DNA from: Lachnospiraceae bacterium
Lineage (GTDB): Bacteria; Bacillota; Clostridia; Lachnospirales; Lachnospiraceae
Direction: 5' to 3'
Length of the DNA stretch: 35,456 nucleotides
Assembly (NCBI GenBank): GCA_022510615.1
Contig: JAFLTC010000018.1
Location: forward strand, 1-35,456
Shown: piece by piece, positions 8,426 through 16,959 of the stretch
Numbering within the stretch: position 1 is the stretch's first letter
Layout of the letters: every line of letters begins with the position of its first letter
The notes under the pieces: model-generated
Told to the model about the DNA's origin: nothing
What the model saw: the letters and a program-made list of their open reading frames with translations, nothing else
Databases searched by the model: none
Program-made: the position numbers and the translations under genes

Positions 8426-8454
8426 TTGTATTTTTTTTGGGAACTCGGTACAAT
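8426..8454 (+). promoter_or_regulatory. Promoter of the UDPGP-family gene
   Basis: TTGTAT (8426-8431), a 17-base spacer containing an eight-T run at its start, and TACAAT (8449-8454) lie 35 bases before the ATG at 8489. Confidence 0.65.
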
Positions 8455-8488
8455 AAACGTAATTATAATGGTAAAGGAGTTGGGCAGG

Positions 8489-9715
8489 ATGACGTATGAG
8501 GAGGCAAAGAAAAAGCTGGCTTTAGCCGGCCAGGAGCATTTGCTGAAGTATTATGATGAGCTGGATGCGGGGCAGCAGGAAAATCTGCTGGGACAGATTG
8601 AAAAGCTGGATTTATCCCTGTTACAGCTGATTGGGGACGGAAAGATAGAAACGGCGAAGGGGAAACTGGAACCCTTAGGAGCTGTTACGATAGAAGAAAT
8701 TGCGGAGAAAAAAGATATCTATGAAGAAAAAGGACTGGAGGCAGTTCGTGCCGGTAAGGTGGGAGCTGTTCTTCTTGCCGGCGGTCAGGGAACCAGACTG
8801 GGATTGGATAAGCCGAAGGGGATGCTGAATGTAGGCATGACCAAGGAATTGTATCTCTTTGAACAGATTGTGGCTAATCTGATGCAGGTAGTAAAAAAGG
8901 CAGATGCCTGGGTTCCGCTTTTCATTATGACCAGTGAGAAGAATAATGCCGATACAACGGGATTTTTTGAAGAGCACGATTATTTTGGTTATAACAAAGA
9001 TTATATTTATTTCTTTGTTCAGGAAATGGCACCTTCTGTCAGCTATGAGGGAAAAATCTATATGGAAGGAAAGGATAAGCTCGCCACTTCCCCAAACGGT
9101 AACGGCGGCTGGTTTTCCTCTATGGCAAGGGCGGGGCTGTTGGAAAAAGGCAAGGAACTGGGAGTGGAGTGGCTGAACGTATTTTCCGTAGATAATGTAC
9201 TGCAAAAAATTGCTGACCCTGTTTTCGTCGGAGCTACGATAGTCTCCGGCTGTATATGCGGTGCCAAAGTGGTGGCGAAGGCAGATCCGAATGAGAAGGT
9301 GGGCGTTCTTTGTATGGAGGACGGAAAACCGTCTATTGTGGAATATTATGAAATGACAGACGAAATTATTCATTCCAGAGATGAACAGGGAAAACTGCTG
9401 TATAACTATGGGGTGATTCTGAATTATCTGTTTGAAGTGAATACTCTGGTAAAGATTATGAATGAAAATATGCCGGTGCATGTCGTGGAGAAAAAGATTC
9501 CCTATATCGATGAAAATGCCCAGTTGGTAAAACCGACAGAGCCAAACGGCTATAAATTTGAAACCCTGATTCTTGATATGATCCATATGGTGGATAATTG
9601 CCTTTCCTTTGAGGTTGAGAGGGAAAAAGAATTTGCACCGATTAAAAACCGTACCGGTGTGGATTCGTTGGATAGTGCCAGGGAATTGATGCAAAGAAAC
9701 GGAATTTTGTTATAA
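8489..9715 (+). CDS. UDPGP-type nucleotidyltransferase (UTP-sugar-1-phosphate uridylyltransferase)
   Basis: This is a predicted cytosolic enzyme making a UDP-sugar (UDP-N-acetylglucosamine or UDP-glucose) from UTP and a sugar-1-phosphate. The 408-residue protein has the nucleotide-binding signature LAGGQGTRLGLDKPKG near 96-111. It then shows the eukaryote-type features QEMAPSVSYEGKI, the GNGGWF loop (SPNGNGGWF), an NVFSVDNVL segment and EKKIPYIDE near the end. This is the UAP/AGX-like branch, not the bacterial GalU or GlmU type. The ATG at 8489 follows AAAGGAG with a nine-base gap; an earlier TTG at 8426 overlaps the promoter and is rejected. It stands alone between its promoter and a repeat. 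Confidence 0.88.
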   Translation: MTYEEAKKKLALAGQEHLLKYYDELDAGQQENLLGQIEKLDLSLLQLIGDGKIETAKGKLEPLGAVTIEEIAEKKDIYEEKGLEAVRAGKVGAVLLAGGQGTRLGLDKPKGMLNVGMTKELYLFEQIVANLMQVVKKADAWVPLFIMTSEKNNADTTGFFEEHDYFGYNKDYIYFFVQEMAPSVSYEGKIYMEGKDKLATSPNGNGGWFSSMARAGLLEKGKELGVEWLNVFSVDNVLQKIADPVFVGATIVSGCICGAKVVAKADPNEKVGVLCMEDGKPSIVEYYEMTDEIIHSRDEQGKLLYNYGVILNYLFEVNTLVKIMNENMPVHVVEKKIPYIDENAQLVKPTEPNGYKFETLILDMIHMVDNCLSFEVEREKEFAPIKNRTGVDSLDSARELMQRNGILL

Positions 9716-9740
9716 GAGTTGTATTTGATAGTTGTAAATA

Positions 9741-9858
9741 ATCAAGGAAAATCCACAAATCGAACTCGAAAGCGAGGTGAGCCAAAAAAGTTTAACTTTT
9801 GGGGCTCACCTCACAGGTAATGCTACGCATTAAATGCTTTCACTGGTTGGATGGTACC
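9741..9858. repeat. Palindromic repeat element, long form with mismatched arms (copy C)
   Basis: The left part (9744-9760, GGAAAATCCACAAAT and onward) matches the left arm of copy A. The right part GGTTGGATGGTACC (9845-9858) matches the right arm of copy B. Between them are the shared TCGAACTCGAAAG segment, a hairpin GAGGTGAGCC (9774-9783)/GGCTCACCTC (9803-9812) and the core hairpin TAATGC-TAC-GCATTA (9818-9832). The hairpin stem differs from copy B on both sides in a compensatory way. Confidence 0.85.
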
Positions 9859-9902
9859 TCTTCTTGCTCAGACTGTTTGCGAGACAGCCGCCAAAAAATA
9901 AG

Positions 9903-9932
9903 TTGACGTATTAATTATTATTACGCTATAAT
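9903..9932 (+). promoter_or_regulatory. Promoter for rho
   Basis: TTGACG (9903-9908), an 18-base spacer and a perfect TATAAT (9927-9932) lie about 110 bases before the rho start. The leader of roughly 100 bases contains no element I recognise. Confidence 0.7.
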
Positions 9933-10041
9933 AGTGTCATCATAAAATCTTTACATGTCGAACGTTCTAGAAAATCAAATTTTTCCCGCCCAGTATACGG
10001 TGATTATGAAAACCGGTGAGAAAACAGAAAGGAAGTAAGGT

Positions 10042-11556
10042 ATGGATTTAACAAAAATGACGTTGAATGAATTAAAAGAAATGGCAAAGGAAAAGGGAAT
10101 TAAGAGGGTAACCGGGCTTAGAAAGCAGGATTTGGCAGTGAAAATTGCCGAGGTCATGCAGCAGGAAGAGAAAACTCGAAAGCAGGAAAAGGTCACCAGG
10201 GAGGAGCCGAAGCCGAAGCAGAAAGTAGAAAAAGTGGCAAGGGAAGAAAAAGTTTCTCGAGAGGAGAGGAAACCGAAAGAGGAGAAGGTGCCGGAAAAGA
10301 CGGCTCAGAATACGAATTACCATCACGGCTTCCATCAGCATCGTTACCATGATGGTACCGATGGGCTGATTTCTATTGTAAAGGACAGGCAGATAGCCGA
10401 CGTGCACCCAAAGGAATTAAAAGATTTGGACAGCGGTATTACGAAAAACGGAATTTTGGAAATTATGTCAGAGGGCTATGGTTTTATCCGTTGCGATAAC
10501 TTCCTGCCCGGGGAAAATGATGTTTATGTGGCACCGCAGTTTATCCGGCGCTTTGGACTTAGAACCGGCGATATTATAGAGGGAAATCTTCGCACCCGTA
10601 CTCAGAATGAAAAATTCAGTGCCCTCTTATACATGAAAAAAGTAAATGACCGGCCGGCCAGCTATTTGTATCACAGAAAGAAATTTGAAGATTTGACACC
10701 GATATTTCCGGACCAAAGAATCCATCTGGAAACGCCGGGTTCCGGTGTGTCTATGAGAATGCTGGATTTGATTTCCCCGATTGGAAAGGGACAGAGGGGA
10801 ATGATTGTGTCCCAGCCGAAAACCGGTAAGACTACATTACTCAAGCAGGTGGCAAAGGCGGTCACAAGAAATTACCCGAAAATGAACCTCATTGTCCTTC
10901 TGATTGATGAGCGCCCGGAGGAGGTAACCGATATTAAGGAATCCATTGAGGGAGAAAGAGTGGAGGTAATCTATTCGACCTTTGATGAACTGCCGGAAAA
11001 TCACAAGAGGGTTTCGGAAATGGTAATCGAGCGTGCGAAGCGTCTGGTGGAAAGTGGCGAGGACGTTATGATTTTACTGGACAGTATCACTCGTCTGGCG
11101 CGGGCCTATAACCTCACCGTGACGCCGAGCGGAAGAACGTTATCCGGTGGTCTGGATCCGGCGGCGCTTCATATGCCGAAGCGTTTCTTTGGAGCTGCCA
11201 GAAACATGAGAGAGGGCGGCAGTCTGACAATATTGGCGACAGCCCTTGTAGATACCGGCAGCCGTATGGATGATGTGGTCTTTGAAGAATTTAAGGGAAC
11301 CGGTAACATGGAGCTGGTGCTTGACCGCAGTTTGTCGGAGAAAAGAATTTTTCCTGCCATTGATATACAGAAATCCAGTACAAGACGGGAGGATTTACTG
11401 CTCAACCGGGATGAGCAGGAAGCAGTGCTGAAAATCCGCAAGGCCTTGAGTGGCATGAAAGCAGAGCAGGCACTGGAGCAGATTTTAAATTTGTTCAAAC
11501 GGACGAAAACAAACGTGGAATTTATAGAAACTGTGAAAAAAATGCATTTGAATTAA
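10042..11556 (+). CDS. rho: Transcription termination factor Rho
   Basis: This is the hexameric RNA-dependent ATPase helicase that ends transcription at Rho-dependent sites. The 504-residue product has a Rho_N helical domain (about 1-40, LTKMTLNELKEMAKEKGI), an OB-fold RNA-binding domain (about 136-205, with EGYGFIR), Walker A SQPKTGKTT near 257-265, Walker B and catalytic region LIVLLIDERPEEV, and DVMILLDSITRLARAYN. Residues 41-115 are a Lys/Glu/Arg-rich low-complexity linker followed by a His-rich patch. This is an insertion relative to E. coli Rho (419 residues) of the kind seen in many Gram-positive and actinobacterial Rho proteins. AGGAAGTAAGG precedes the ATG. Confidence 0.97.
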   Translation: MDLTKMTLNELKEMAKEKGIKRVTGLRKQDLAVKIAEVMQQEEKTRKQEKVTREEPKPKQKVEKVAREEKVSREERKPKEEKVPEKTAQNTNYHHGFHQHRYHDGTDGLISIVKDRQIADVHPKELKDLDSGITKNGILEIMSEGYGFIRCDNFLPGENDVYVAPQFIRRFGLRTGDIIEGNLRTRTQNEKFSALLYMKKVNDRPASYLYHRKKFEDLTPIFPDQRIHLETPGSGVSMRMLDLISPIGKGQRGMIVSQPKTGKTTLLKQVAKAVTRNYPKMNLIVLLIDERPEEVTDIKESIEGERVEVIYSTFDELPENHKRVSEMVIERAKRLVESGEDVMILLDSITRLARAYNLTVTPSGRTLSGGLDPAALHMPKRFFGAARNMREGGSLTILATALVDTGSRMDDVVFEEFKGTGNMELVLDRSLSEKRIFPAIDIQKSSTRREDLLLNRDEQEAVLKIRKALSGMKAEQALEQILNLFKRTKTNVEFIETVKKMHLN

Positions 11557-11564
11557 AAAAGTGC

Positions 11565-11593
11565 TTGCAATCAGATAGAATCCATGGTACAAT
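11565..11593 (+). promoter_or_regulatory. Promoter for rpmE
   Basis: TTGCAA (11565-11570), a 17-base spacer and TACAAT (11588-11593) follow directly after the rho stop codon and lie 75 bases before the rpmE start. Confidence 0.65.
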
Positions 11594-11667
11594 TATGAAG
11601 CATTTTTGAGCAAGACAATTATCCTTTTATATATAAGGAAAATATAAATAGTGAGGTGAAAAAGGAC

Positions 11668-11868
11668 ATGAGAGAGGGAATTCATCCAGAATATTATCAG
11701 GCTAAGGTTATTTGCAACTGTGGTAATGAATTCGTGACAGGATCAACAAAAGAAGATATTCATGTTGAAGTTTGTTCCAAATGCCATCCATTCTATACAG
11801 GACAGCAGAAATCTATGGCAGCTCGTGGTGCGATTGATAAGTTTAATCGTAAGTATGGCTTAAAATAA
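11668..11868 (+). CDS. rpmE: Ribosomal protein bL31 (zinc-binding form)
   Basis: This small protein of the large ribosomal subunit has 66 residues. It begins [22 protein letters not shown] and keeps four cysteines in CNC and CSKC, so it is the zinc-containing (C+) paralogue. It ends KFNRKYGLK, as is typical. The ATG at 11668 fits the family N-terminus and has AGGTGA eight bases upstream; a GTG at 11656 would add four unlikely residues. A strong terminator follows. Confidence 0.96.
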   Translation: MREGIHPEYYQAKVICNCGNEFVTGSTKEDIHVEVCSKCHPFYTGQQKSMAARGAIDKFNRKYGLK

Positions 11869-11883
11869 TTTATCGGAATGAAG

Positions 11884-11911
11884 GGCAGAGCTGATTGGCT
11901 CTGCCTTTTTT
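11884..11911 (+). terminator. Rho-independent terminator after rpmE
   Basis: GGCAGAGC (11884-11891) pairs with GCTCTGCC (11898-11905) around a six-base loop and is followed by six T. The next gene's ribosome binding site AAAGGAGG begins only four bases later. Confidence 0.9.
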
Positions 11912-11927
11912 GTCAAAGGAGGTTACC

Positions 11928-13133
11928 ATGAGATATTCTGGTATCGGCGGTCAGGCAGTCATGGAAGGCGTCATGATGAAAAATCGGGACGAGTATGCAG
12001 TAGCGGTCCGTAAGCCTGATGGCAATATTGAGATAAAAAAAGAAATGTATAAGAGTCTCCGGGAAAAATACAGGATTGCGGATGTCCCGGTTATTCGTGG
12101 TGTTGTCACCTTTGCGGAATCTCTGATGATCGGTGTACGCACCCTGAACTATTCTGCTTCCTTTTTCGAGGAAGAGGAAGAAAAATCAGACAAAACAAAG
12201 AAACAGAAGGAAAAGGCTGAACAAACAGATGAGAACAAGGACGAGAAAAAGGAAAATATTCTGATGGGACTGGCAATGGTAGTTGCCATTGTTGCTGCTA
12301 TTGGAATTTTTGTCCTGCTTCCATTCTTCATTTCAGAAGCACTGAGAAAGCCAATCCCTTCCGTGCAGCTCAGGGGATTGTTAGAGGGCGTGATTCGTGT
12401 TGCTTTGTTTATCGCGTATGTGAAGCTGATTACCCTGCTTGACGATATCAAACGGGTCTTTATGTATCATGGAGCAGAGCATAAATCTATTAGTTGTGTG
12501 GAAAACGGATGTGAACTGACAGTGGAAAATGTAAGAGGACAGTCCATGGTACACAAACGTTGCGGTACCAGCTTTATGCTGATTGTCATGTTTGTGAGTA
12601 TTTTGTTCTTCATGTTTATTTCCGTGGGAAATATATGGTTGCGGATGCTTCTTCGCATTTTTCTGATACCGGTTATTGCCGGTGTGGCATATGAATGTAT
12701 CCGGTATGCCGGCAGCAATGATAATGAGGTAATCCGTATTTTAAGCAAGCCGGGTCTCTGGTTACAGAGTCTGACTACCGCAGAGCCGACGGATGATATG
12801 ATTGAGGTGGCGATTGCTTCTGTAGAGGCGGTATTTGACTGGAAAGAATTTATTGCGAAAGTCGAGGAAGCGGAAGAAACGGAGACAGCACCGGCAGACG
12901 GGGAAGCTGTGGCAGAGGCAACGACCTCAGAGGAAGCTGTATCAGCAGAAACGGCCGCTGCAGAATCGAAACCGGAAAAGAAGAGAGTACCGAAAAAGAA
13001 GGCGGCTTCCACCGAACACACACCGTCCCAGGATATTGAGATTTTGAATATTGACGATGAGGAAGACGATGAAATCCTAAATGCACTGGATCGCTATTTT
13101 GAAGCACCGGAAGTTAAGGATGATAAAAAATGA
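11928..13133 (+). CDS. DUF1385 (YqhQ-like) membrane protein with an acidic, alanine-rich C-terminal tail
   Basis: The function is unknown. The 401-residue protein has the family landmarks IGGQAVMEGVMM near 6-17, PVIRGVV near 54-60 and HGAEHKS at 181-187. It has membrane segments near 111-134, 152-170, 217-232 and 241-264. A charged Glu/Lys stretch interrupts it at about 80-110. Residues 311-401 form an Ala/Glu-rich tail, then a Lys-rich patch and an acidic end, apparently disordered and longer than in YqhQ as I recall it. AAAGGAGG precedes the ATG. The stop overlaps the prmC start by four bases. Co-occurrence with prmC and prfA is common in Clostridia. Confidence 0.9.
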   Translation: MRYSGIGGQAVMEGVMMKNRDEYAVAVRKPDGNIEIKKEMYKSLREKYRIADVPVIRGVVTFAESLMIGVRTLNYSASFFEEEEEKSDKTKKQKEKAEQTDENKDEKKENILMGLAMVVAIVAAIGIFVLLPFFISEALRKPIPSVQLRGLLEGVIRVALFIAYVKLITLLDDIKRVFMYHGAEHKSISCVENGCELTVENVRGQSMVHKRCGTSFMLIVMFVSILFFMFISVGNIWLRMLLRIFLIPVIAGVAYECIRYAGSNDNEVIRILSKPGLWLQSLTTAEPTDDMIEVAIASVEAVFDWKEFIAKVEEAEETETAPADGEAVAEATTSEEAVSAETAAAESKPEKKRVPKKKAASTEHTPSQDIEILNIDDEEDDEILNALDRYFEAPEVKDDKK

Positions 13134-13960
13134 CCTTAGCAGATGTGTTACAGATGGGAAAGAGGCGCCTGTCAGAGGCTGGCGTCCCGGAGCCGGAGTG
13201 GAATGCCTGGTATTTGTTTTCTCATTGCTTCCATATAAACAGAAACCGCTATTTTCTCTGTTCTGAGGAGATAGCAGCAGAGGAAAATATCAAGACCTTT
13301 GAAAACCTTCTTGTGGAAAGGGAAAAAAGGATTCCGTTGGAATATATTATTCATGAGACAGAATTTATGGGGCTTCCCTTTCAGGTCAATGAGCATGTGC
13401 TGATTCCCAGACAGGATACGGAATGTCTGGTGGAGGAGGTTTTAAAAGTTTCTGAGGGTAAGGATGTTTTAGACCTTTGTACCGGTTCGGGCTGTATCGG
13501 AATTAGTCTGGCGAAACTGGGGAAATGTAAGAGTGTAACTCTGTCGGATATATCCGGAGAGGCTCTGGCGGTGGCAGAAAAAAATGCCAGAAAAAATGAT
13601 GTGGCGGTCCGGCTTGTGGAGAGCGATTTGTTTCGGGACATCCGGGGCAGCTTTGATATTATTGTATCGAATCCGCCCTATATCCGGAGTAAAGAAATTG
13701 ATGAGCTGATGCCGGAGGTGCGGGAGCATGAGCCGAGGCTGGCACTGGATGGCAGTGAGGACGGGCTTTTATTTTACAGGAGTATCATTAAGGTGATTAA
13801 TTCATTTTTAAAACCGAATGGATGGCTTTTTTTTGAAATTGGCTGGAATCAGGGAGAAGAAGTCAGCCGGATGATGCGTGAGGAAGGATTTCATGCCGTG
13901 GAGGTAAAAAAGGATTTGGCAGGTCTTGACCGCATCGTACAGGGACAATATCGAGAGTAA
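13130..13960 (+). CDS. prmC: Release factor glutamine N5-methyltransferase
   Basis: This enzyme methylates the glutamine of the GGQ motif in peptide-chain release factors, using S-adenosylmethionine. The 276-residue product shows the N-terminal helical domain, IPRQDTE near 92-98, SAM-binding [14 protein letters not shown] near 115-128 and the catalytic NPPY at 181-184. Its start overlaps the end of the DUF1385 gene (ATGA), and its substrate gene prfA follows 19 bases later. Confidence 0.95.
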   Translation: MTLADVLQMGKRRLSEAGVPEPEWNAWYLFSHCFHINRNRYFLCSEEIAAEENIKTFENLLVEREKRIPLEYIIHETEFMGLPFQVNEHVLIPRQDTECLVEEVLKVSEGKDVLDLCTGSGCIGISLAKLGKCKSVTLSDISGEALAVAEKNARKNDVAVRLVESDLFRDIRGSFDIIVSNPPYIRSKEIDELMPEVREHEPRLALDGSEDGLLFYRSIIKVINSFLKPNGWLFFEIGWNQGEEVSRMMREEGFHAVEVKKDLAGLDRIVQGQYRE

Positions 13961-13979
13961 TCGGGAAGAGAGGATTGTT

Positions 13980-15056
13980 ATGTTTGACAAATGTGAGGAT
14001 ATCTTATTTCGCTACGAAGAAGTGTTGAAGGAATTAAGCGAGCCGGAGGTTTCGAACGATGCAGTGCGGTATCAGAAACTGATGAAGGAACAGGCAGACC
14101 TTGAGCCGATTGTGGCAAAATATAAGGAATATAAGGAAAAGAAAACAGGGATTGAGGACAGTCTTGCCATGCTGGAGGAAGAGACGGATGAGGAACTCAG
14201 AGAGCTGGCAAAGGAAGAATTAAATGAGTGCCGGGACAGCATAGAAGGAATCGAGAATGAGCTCCGCATTCTTTTGCTGCCGAAGGACCCAAATGATGAT
14301 AAAAATGTAATTGTGGAAATCCGTGCCGGTGCCGGTGGTGATGAGGCAGCGTTATTTGCGGCGGATTTATATCGGATGTATTGTAGATTTGCGGAGCACA
14401 ACAACTGGAAAATCGATACGATGAACTCCAACGAAAACGGAATTGGCGGTTTCAAGGAAATCGTGTTTATGATTAACGGCAAGGGCGCGTATTCCAAGCT
14501 GAAATACGAGAGTGGCGTTCACCGGGTTCAGCGTATCCCGGCGACAGAATCCGGCGGACGGATTCATACCTCCACCGCCACGGTGGCAATTATGCCGGAG
14601 GTAGAAGATGTAGAAGTAGAACTGGATATGAATGACTGTAAGTTTGATGTATTCCGTGCTTCCGGAAATGGTGGGCAGTGTGTCAATACAACGGACTCAG
14701 CCGTCCGTCTGACCCATATCCCGACGGGGATTGTGATTTCCTGTCAGGACGAGAAATCCCAGCTAAAAAATAAAGATAAGGCACTGAAGGTACTCCGTGC
14801 CCGCCTGTATGAACTGGAGTGTGCCAAGGCACATGATGCGGAGGCAGAGGAGCGCCGTAGCCAGATTGGTACCGGAGACCGCTCGGAGAAAATCCGTACC
14901 TACAATTATCCTCAGGGTCGTGTGACGGACCACCGGATCAAGCTGACTCTGCATAAGCTGGATTCAATTATTAACGGCGATTTGGAGGAAGTGCTGGATA
15001 GTCTCATTGCTGCGGATCAGGCGGCAAGACTGGCGAAGATGAACGAGAGTGCGTAA
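13980..15056 (+). CDS. prfA: Peptide chain release factor 1
   Basis: RF1 reads UAA and UAG and releases the finished peptide. The 358-residue product has the long N-terminal helices, the RF1-specific tripeptide PAT (187-189) within [14 protein letters not shown], and the GGQ motif at 231-233 in [15 protein letters not shown]. The ATG at 13980 follows GAAGAGAGGA; an upstream in-frame ATG at 13926 lies inside prmC and is rejected. Confidence 0.97.
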   Translation: MFDKCEDILFRYEEVLKELSEPEVSNDAVRYQKLMKEQADLEPIVAKYKEYKEKKTGIEDSLAMLEEETDEELRELAKEELNECRDSIEGIENELRILLLPKDPNDDKNVIVEIRAGAGGDEAALFAADLYRMYCRFAEHNNWKIDTMNSNENGIGGFKEIVFMINGKGAYSKLKYESGVHRVQRIPATESGGRIHTSTATVAIMPEVEDVEVELDMNDCKFDVFRASGNGGQCVNTTDSAVRLTHIPTGIVISCQDEKSQLKNKDKALKVLRARLYELECAKAHDAEAEERRSQIGTGDRSEKIRTYNYPQGRVTDHRIKLTLHKLDSIINGDLEEVLDSLIAADQAARLAKMNESA

Positions 15057-15074
15057 GGATTTGAGGTGGCAGAT

Positions 15075-15488
15075 ATGCAGGGATATAATGCAATCGCGGT
15101 GTTCGACGAAGCTGGCGAAAAGATATTAATGTGCAAACGTAAAAAGGACCCATATAAGGGCTTATCAAACTTTGTGGGTGGGAAAATTGAGGAGAATGAA
15201 GATGGTCTTACCGCTGCATACCGGGAATTGTGGGAGGAAACGACCATTACCAAAGAGGATACCATACTTACTCATTTAATGGATTTTACATATTATCTGG
15301 ATAATTGCCGTGTGGAGATTTATGTTGGAAAGTTAAATAAACCGGTGGCTGTTACCGGAGATGAAAATGATTTGTACTGGTCAACTCTGGACCATGATTT
15401 TTTTGATGCGTCAAGGTATGCCGGAGAGGGAAATATCGGACATATCATGATGCACATTGAAATGGCGAGGGAAGTCTTGTTCAAATAA
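15075..15488 (+). CDS. NUDIX hydrolase (MutT-like)
   Basis: This predicted nucleoside-diphosphate-X pyrophosphohydrolase has 137 residues. The NUDIX box runs from G36 to about residue 58: G, five residues, E42, seven residues, R50-E51-L52, then E54-E55. That keeps the metal-binding glutamates, though threonine replaces the usual final glycine. The N-terminal NAIAVFDEAGEKILMCKRKKDPYKG resembles 8-oxo-dGTP diphosphatases, but the substrate is not settled. The ATG at 15075 has GAGG eight bases upstream. It sits 18 bases after prfA. Confidence 0.88.
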   Translation: MQGYNAIAVFDEAGEKILMCKRKKDPYKGLSNFVGGKIEENEDGLTAAYRELWEETTITKEDTILTHLMDFTYYLDNCRVEIYVGKLNKPVAVTGDENDLYWSTLDHDFFDASRYAGEGNIGHIMMHIEMAREVLFK

Positions 15489-15512
15489 TTTTTGTAAGAA
15501 AGGATGGGTAGT

Positions 15513-16925
15513 ATGAAAAGATTACTTTCCGTAACAATGGTATGGGTTCTTTTAGTGGCGTTATGCACCGGTTGCGGCACGGGAACAGGGAAAGAAGCTG
15601 CGACGGAAGGGGCTATCAAGGTGCAATCCAAGGATGCGAAGGAGATAGATAACACTGCGTTGACGGACATGGCAGCAAGGCAGAAAGTGTCTCTGACAGA
15701 GAGCAGTATGGTTTTTGTTGGTGACGGGCCGGATGAGGATGAATCGGGAGGTTCCCATTATCTGGTGCAGTGTGATTTAAAGGGAAAGAAAGTAAATGGC
15801 TGCTATCTGGATGAAAAGCTGGTAGGAGTAGGGAACGGTTATATCTGCTATTGCAAATTTGGGGATGGCGATAAGTCAAAGGAGGTGCTTTACACTGCGC
15901 CGATAGAAAAGACTGCCAAAGGTGAATGCGTCAACATGAAAAAAGCAGAAAAAATAGCAGAAGGGTCTATTGAATTCAATGCTTATGTATGGGAATCCTA
16001 TGTATTTTATCTGGATGATAATTTATATTGCTACAGCTATGAGACAAAGCAAACAAAAACGTTGGGAAGGAAGAATGAGTTTAAAAATGCAGACTTTAAA
16101 ACCTATGACTCTGGCGGAGATGTGCTCTATGTCCGGGATGGCAGACTGTATCTGGAAGTGTGTGATGAAAAAAATGATGAGCGGATGCTTTACCGTGTTG
16201 AAGTGCAAACCGGCAAGACGGAGAAATTGTTCACATGCCCGGAAAATCTTATGGATATTGGGTATGAGCTGTTTGCTGTAAACAATAACCTTGTATTTTT
16301 TGACAGTGGTGATGCCAAAGCGGTTGGCGATGCTGAGAAAGAGGTTACTTATTACATATGTTATGACATAGAGAAAAAGCAGAAGACAGAGATAAAGGGG
16401 AAGGATATAATATCCCCTCTGGAAGAGCAGAAGCTGTGGAACGATGACCCGGATTGTGAATATAACATTGACAATTGTTTTAGTTACGGAGATCGTCTGT
16501 ATCTTGCTGGAACTGTGCATTTTCCGGAAGAAATGGTAGCAGACTGTGGTCCTTCCAAAGGAGATACGATAAAACAGGATAAATATCATGACATTCTTTT
16601 GAGCTGTCCGTGGGCGGATATTACGGATTTAAGATACGAAAAGGCGTCGGAATGGATTGAGAAGAATCAGAGCTGGAAACAATACTGGCGAGAAGAACTA
16701 TCGGATGCCGGTAATCATAGTTTTTATGGTATAAGTAAAAAATTGGATATCTGGGAGCACTGCGGGGACGAATTACTGGTAACGGAAAGGATAGTGACCG
16801 GAGAGGGCGATAATGAGCGCTTGGATTATGGTCTGATTGCCATTCAACTGGAAACGGGAGCAGCCCGCAGAGTACCGAAAGACAGTATGCTGTATCGGGT
16901 ATTTGATAGGGCTTATTGGTTGTAG
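15513..16925 (+). CDS. Predicted lipoprotein, possibly beta-propeller (DUF5050-like)
   Basis: I do not recognise a specific function. The 470-residue product starts with a lipoprotein-type signal: MKRLL, a hydrophobic run, then CTGCGTGTG, where the cysteine after TG is the likely lipidated residue. The mature part has repeated short strand-rich units (such as LVQCDLKGKKVNG, YVFYLDDNLYCYSYETKQT and LYYICYD-like turns) typical of DUF5050/propeller surface proteins; this is a structural guess. The ATG at 15513 is eight bases after AGAAAGGA. A membrane-anchored extracellular location is inferred. Confidence 0.65.
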   Translation: MKRLLSVTMVWVLLVALCTGCGTGTGKEAATEGAIKVQSKDAKEIDNTALTDMAARQKVSLTESSMVFVGDGPDEDESGGSHYLVQCDLKGKKVNGCYLDEKLVGVGNGYICYCKFGDGDKSKEVLYTAPIEKTAKGECVNMKKAEKIAEGSIEFNAYVWESYVFYLDDNLYCYSYETKQTKTLGRKNEFKNADFKTYDSGGDVLYVRDGRLYLEVCDEKNDERMLYRVEVQTGKTEKLFTCPENLMDIGYELFAVNNNLVFFDSGDAKAVGDAEKEVTYYICYDIEKKQKTEIKGKDIISPLEEQKLWNDDPDCEYNIDNCFSYGDRLYLAGTVHFPEEMVADCGPSKGDTIKQDKYHDILLSCPWADITDLRYEKASEWIEKNQSWKQYWREELSDAGNHSFYGISKKLDIWEHCGDELLVTERIVTGEGDNERLDYGLIAIQLETGAARRVPKDSMLYRVFDRAYWL

Positions 16926-16959
16926 AACAATGAAAAAGCGTGCGCAAATGGAGGAAGCT

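Noticed and set aside
8675..9694. A 339-codon open frame on the minus strand across the UDPGP gene
   Set aside because: Antisense shadow with no ribosome binding site or recognisable domain, and rich in His, Phe and Ile as expected for reverse-strand reading.
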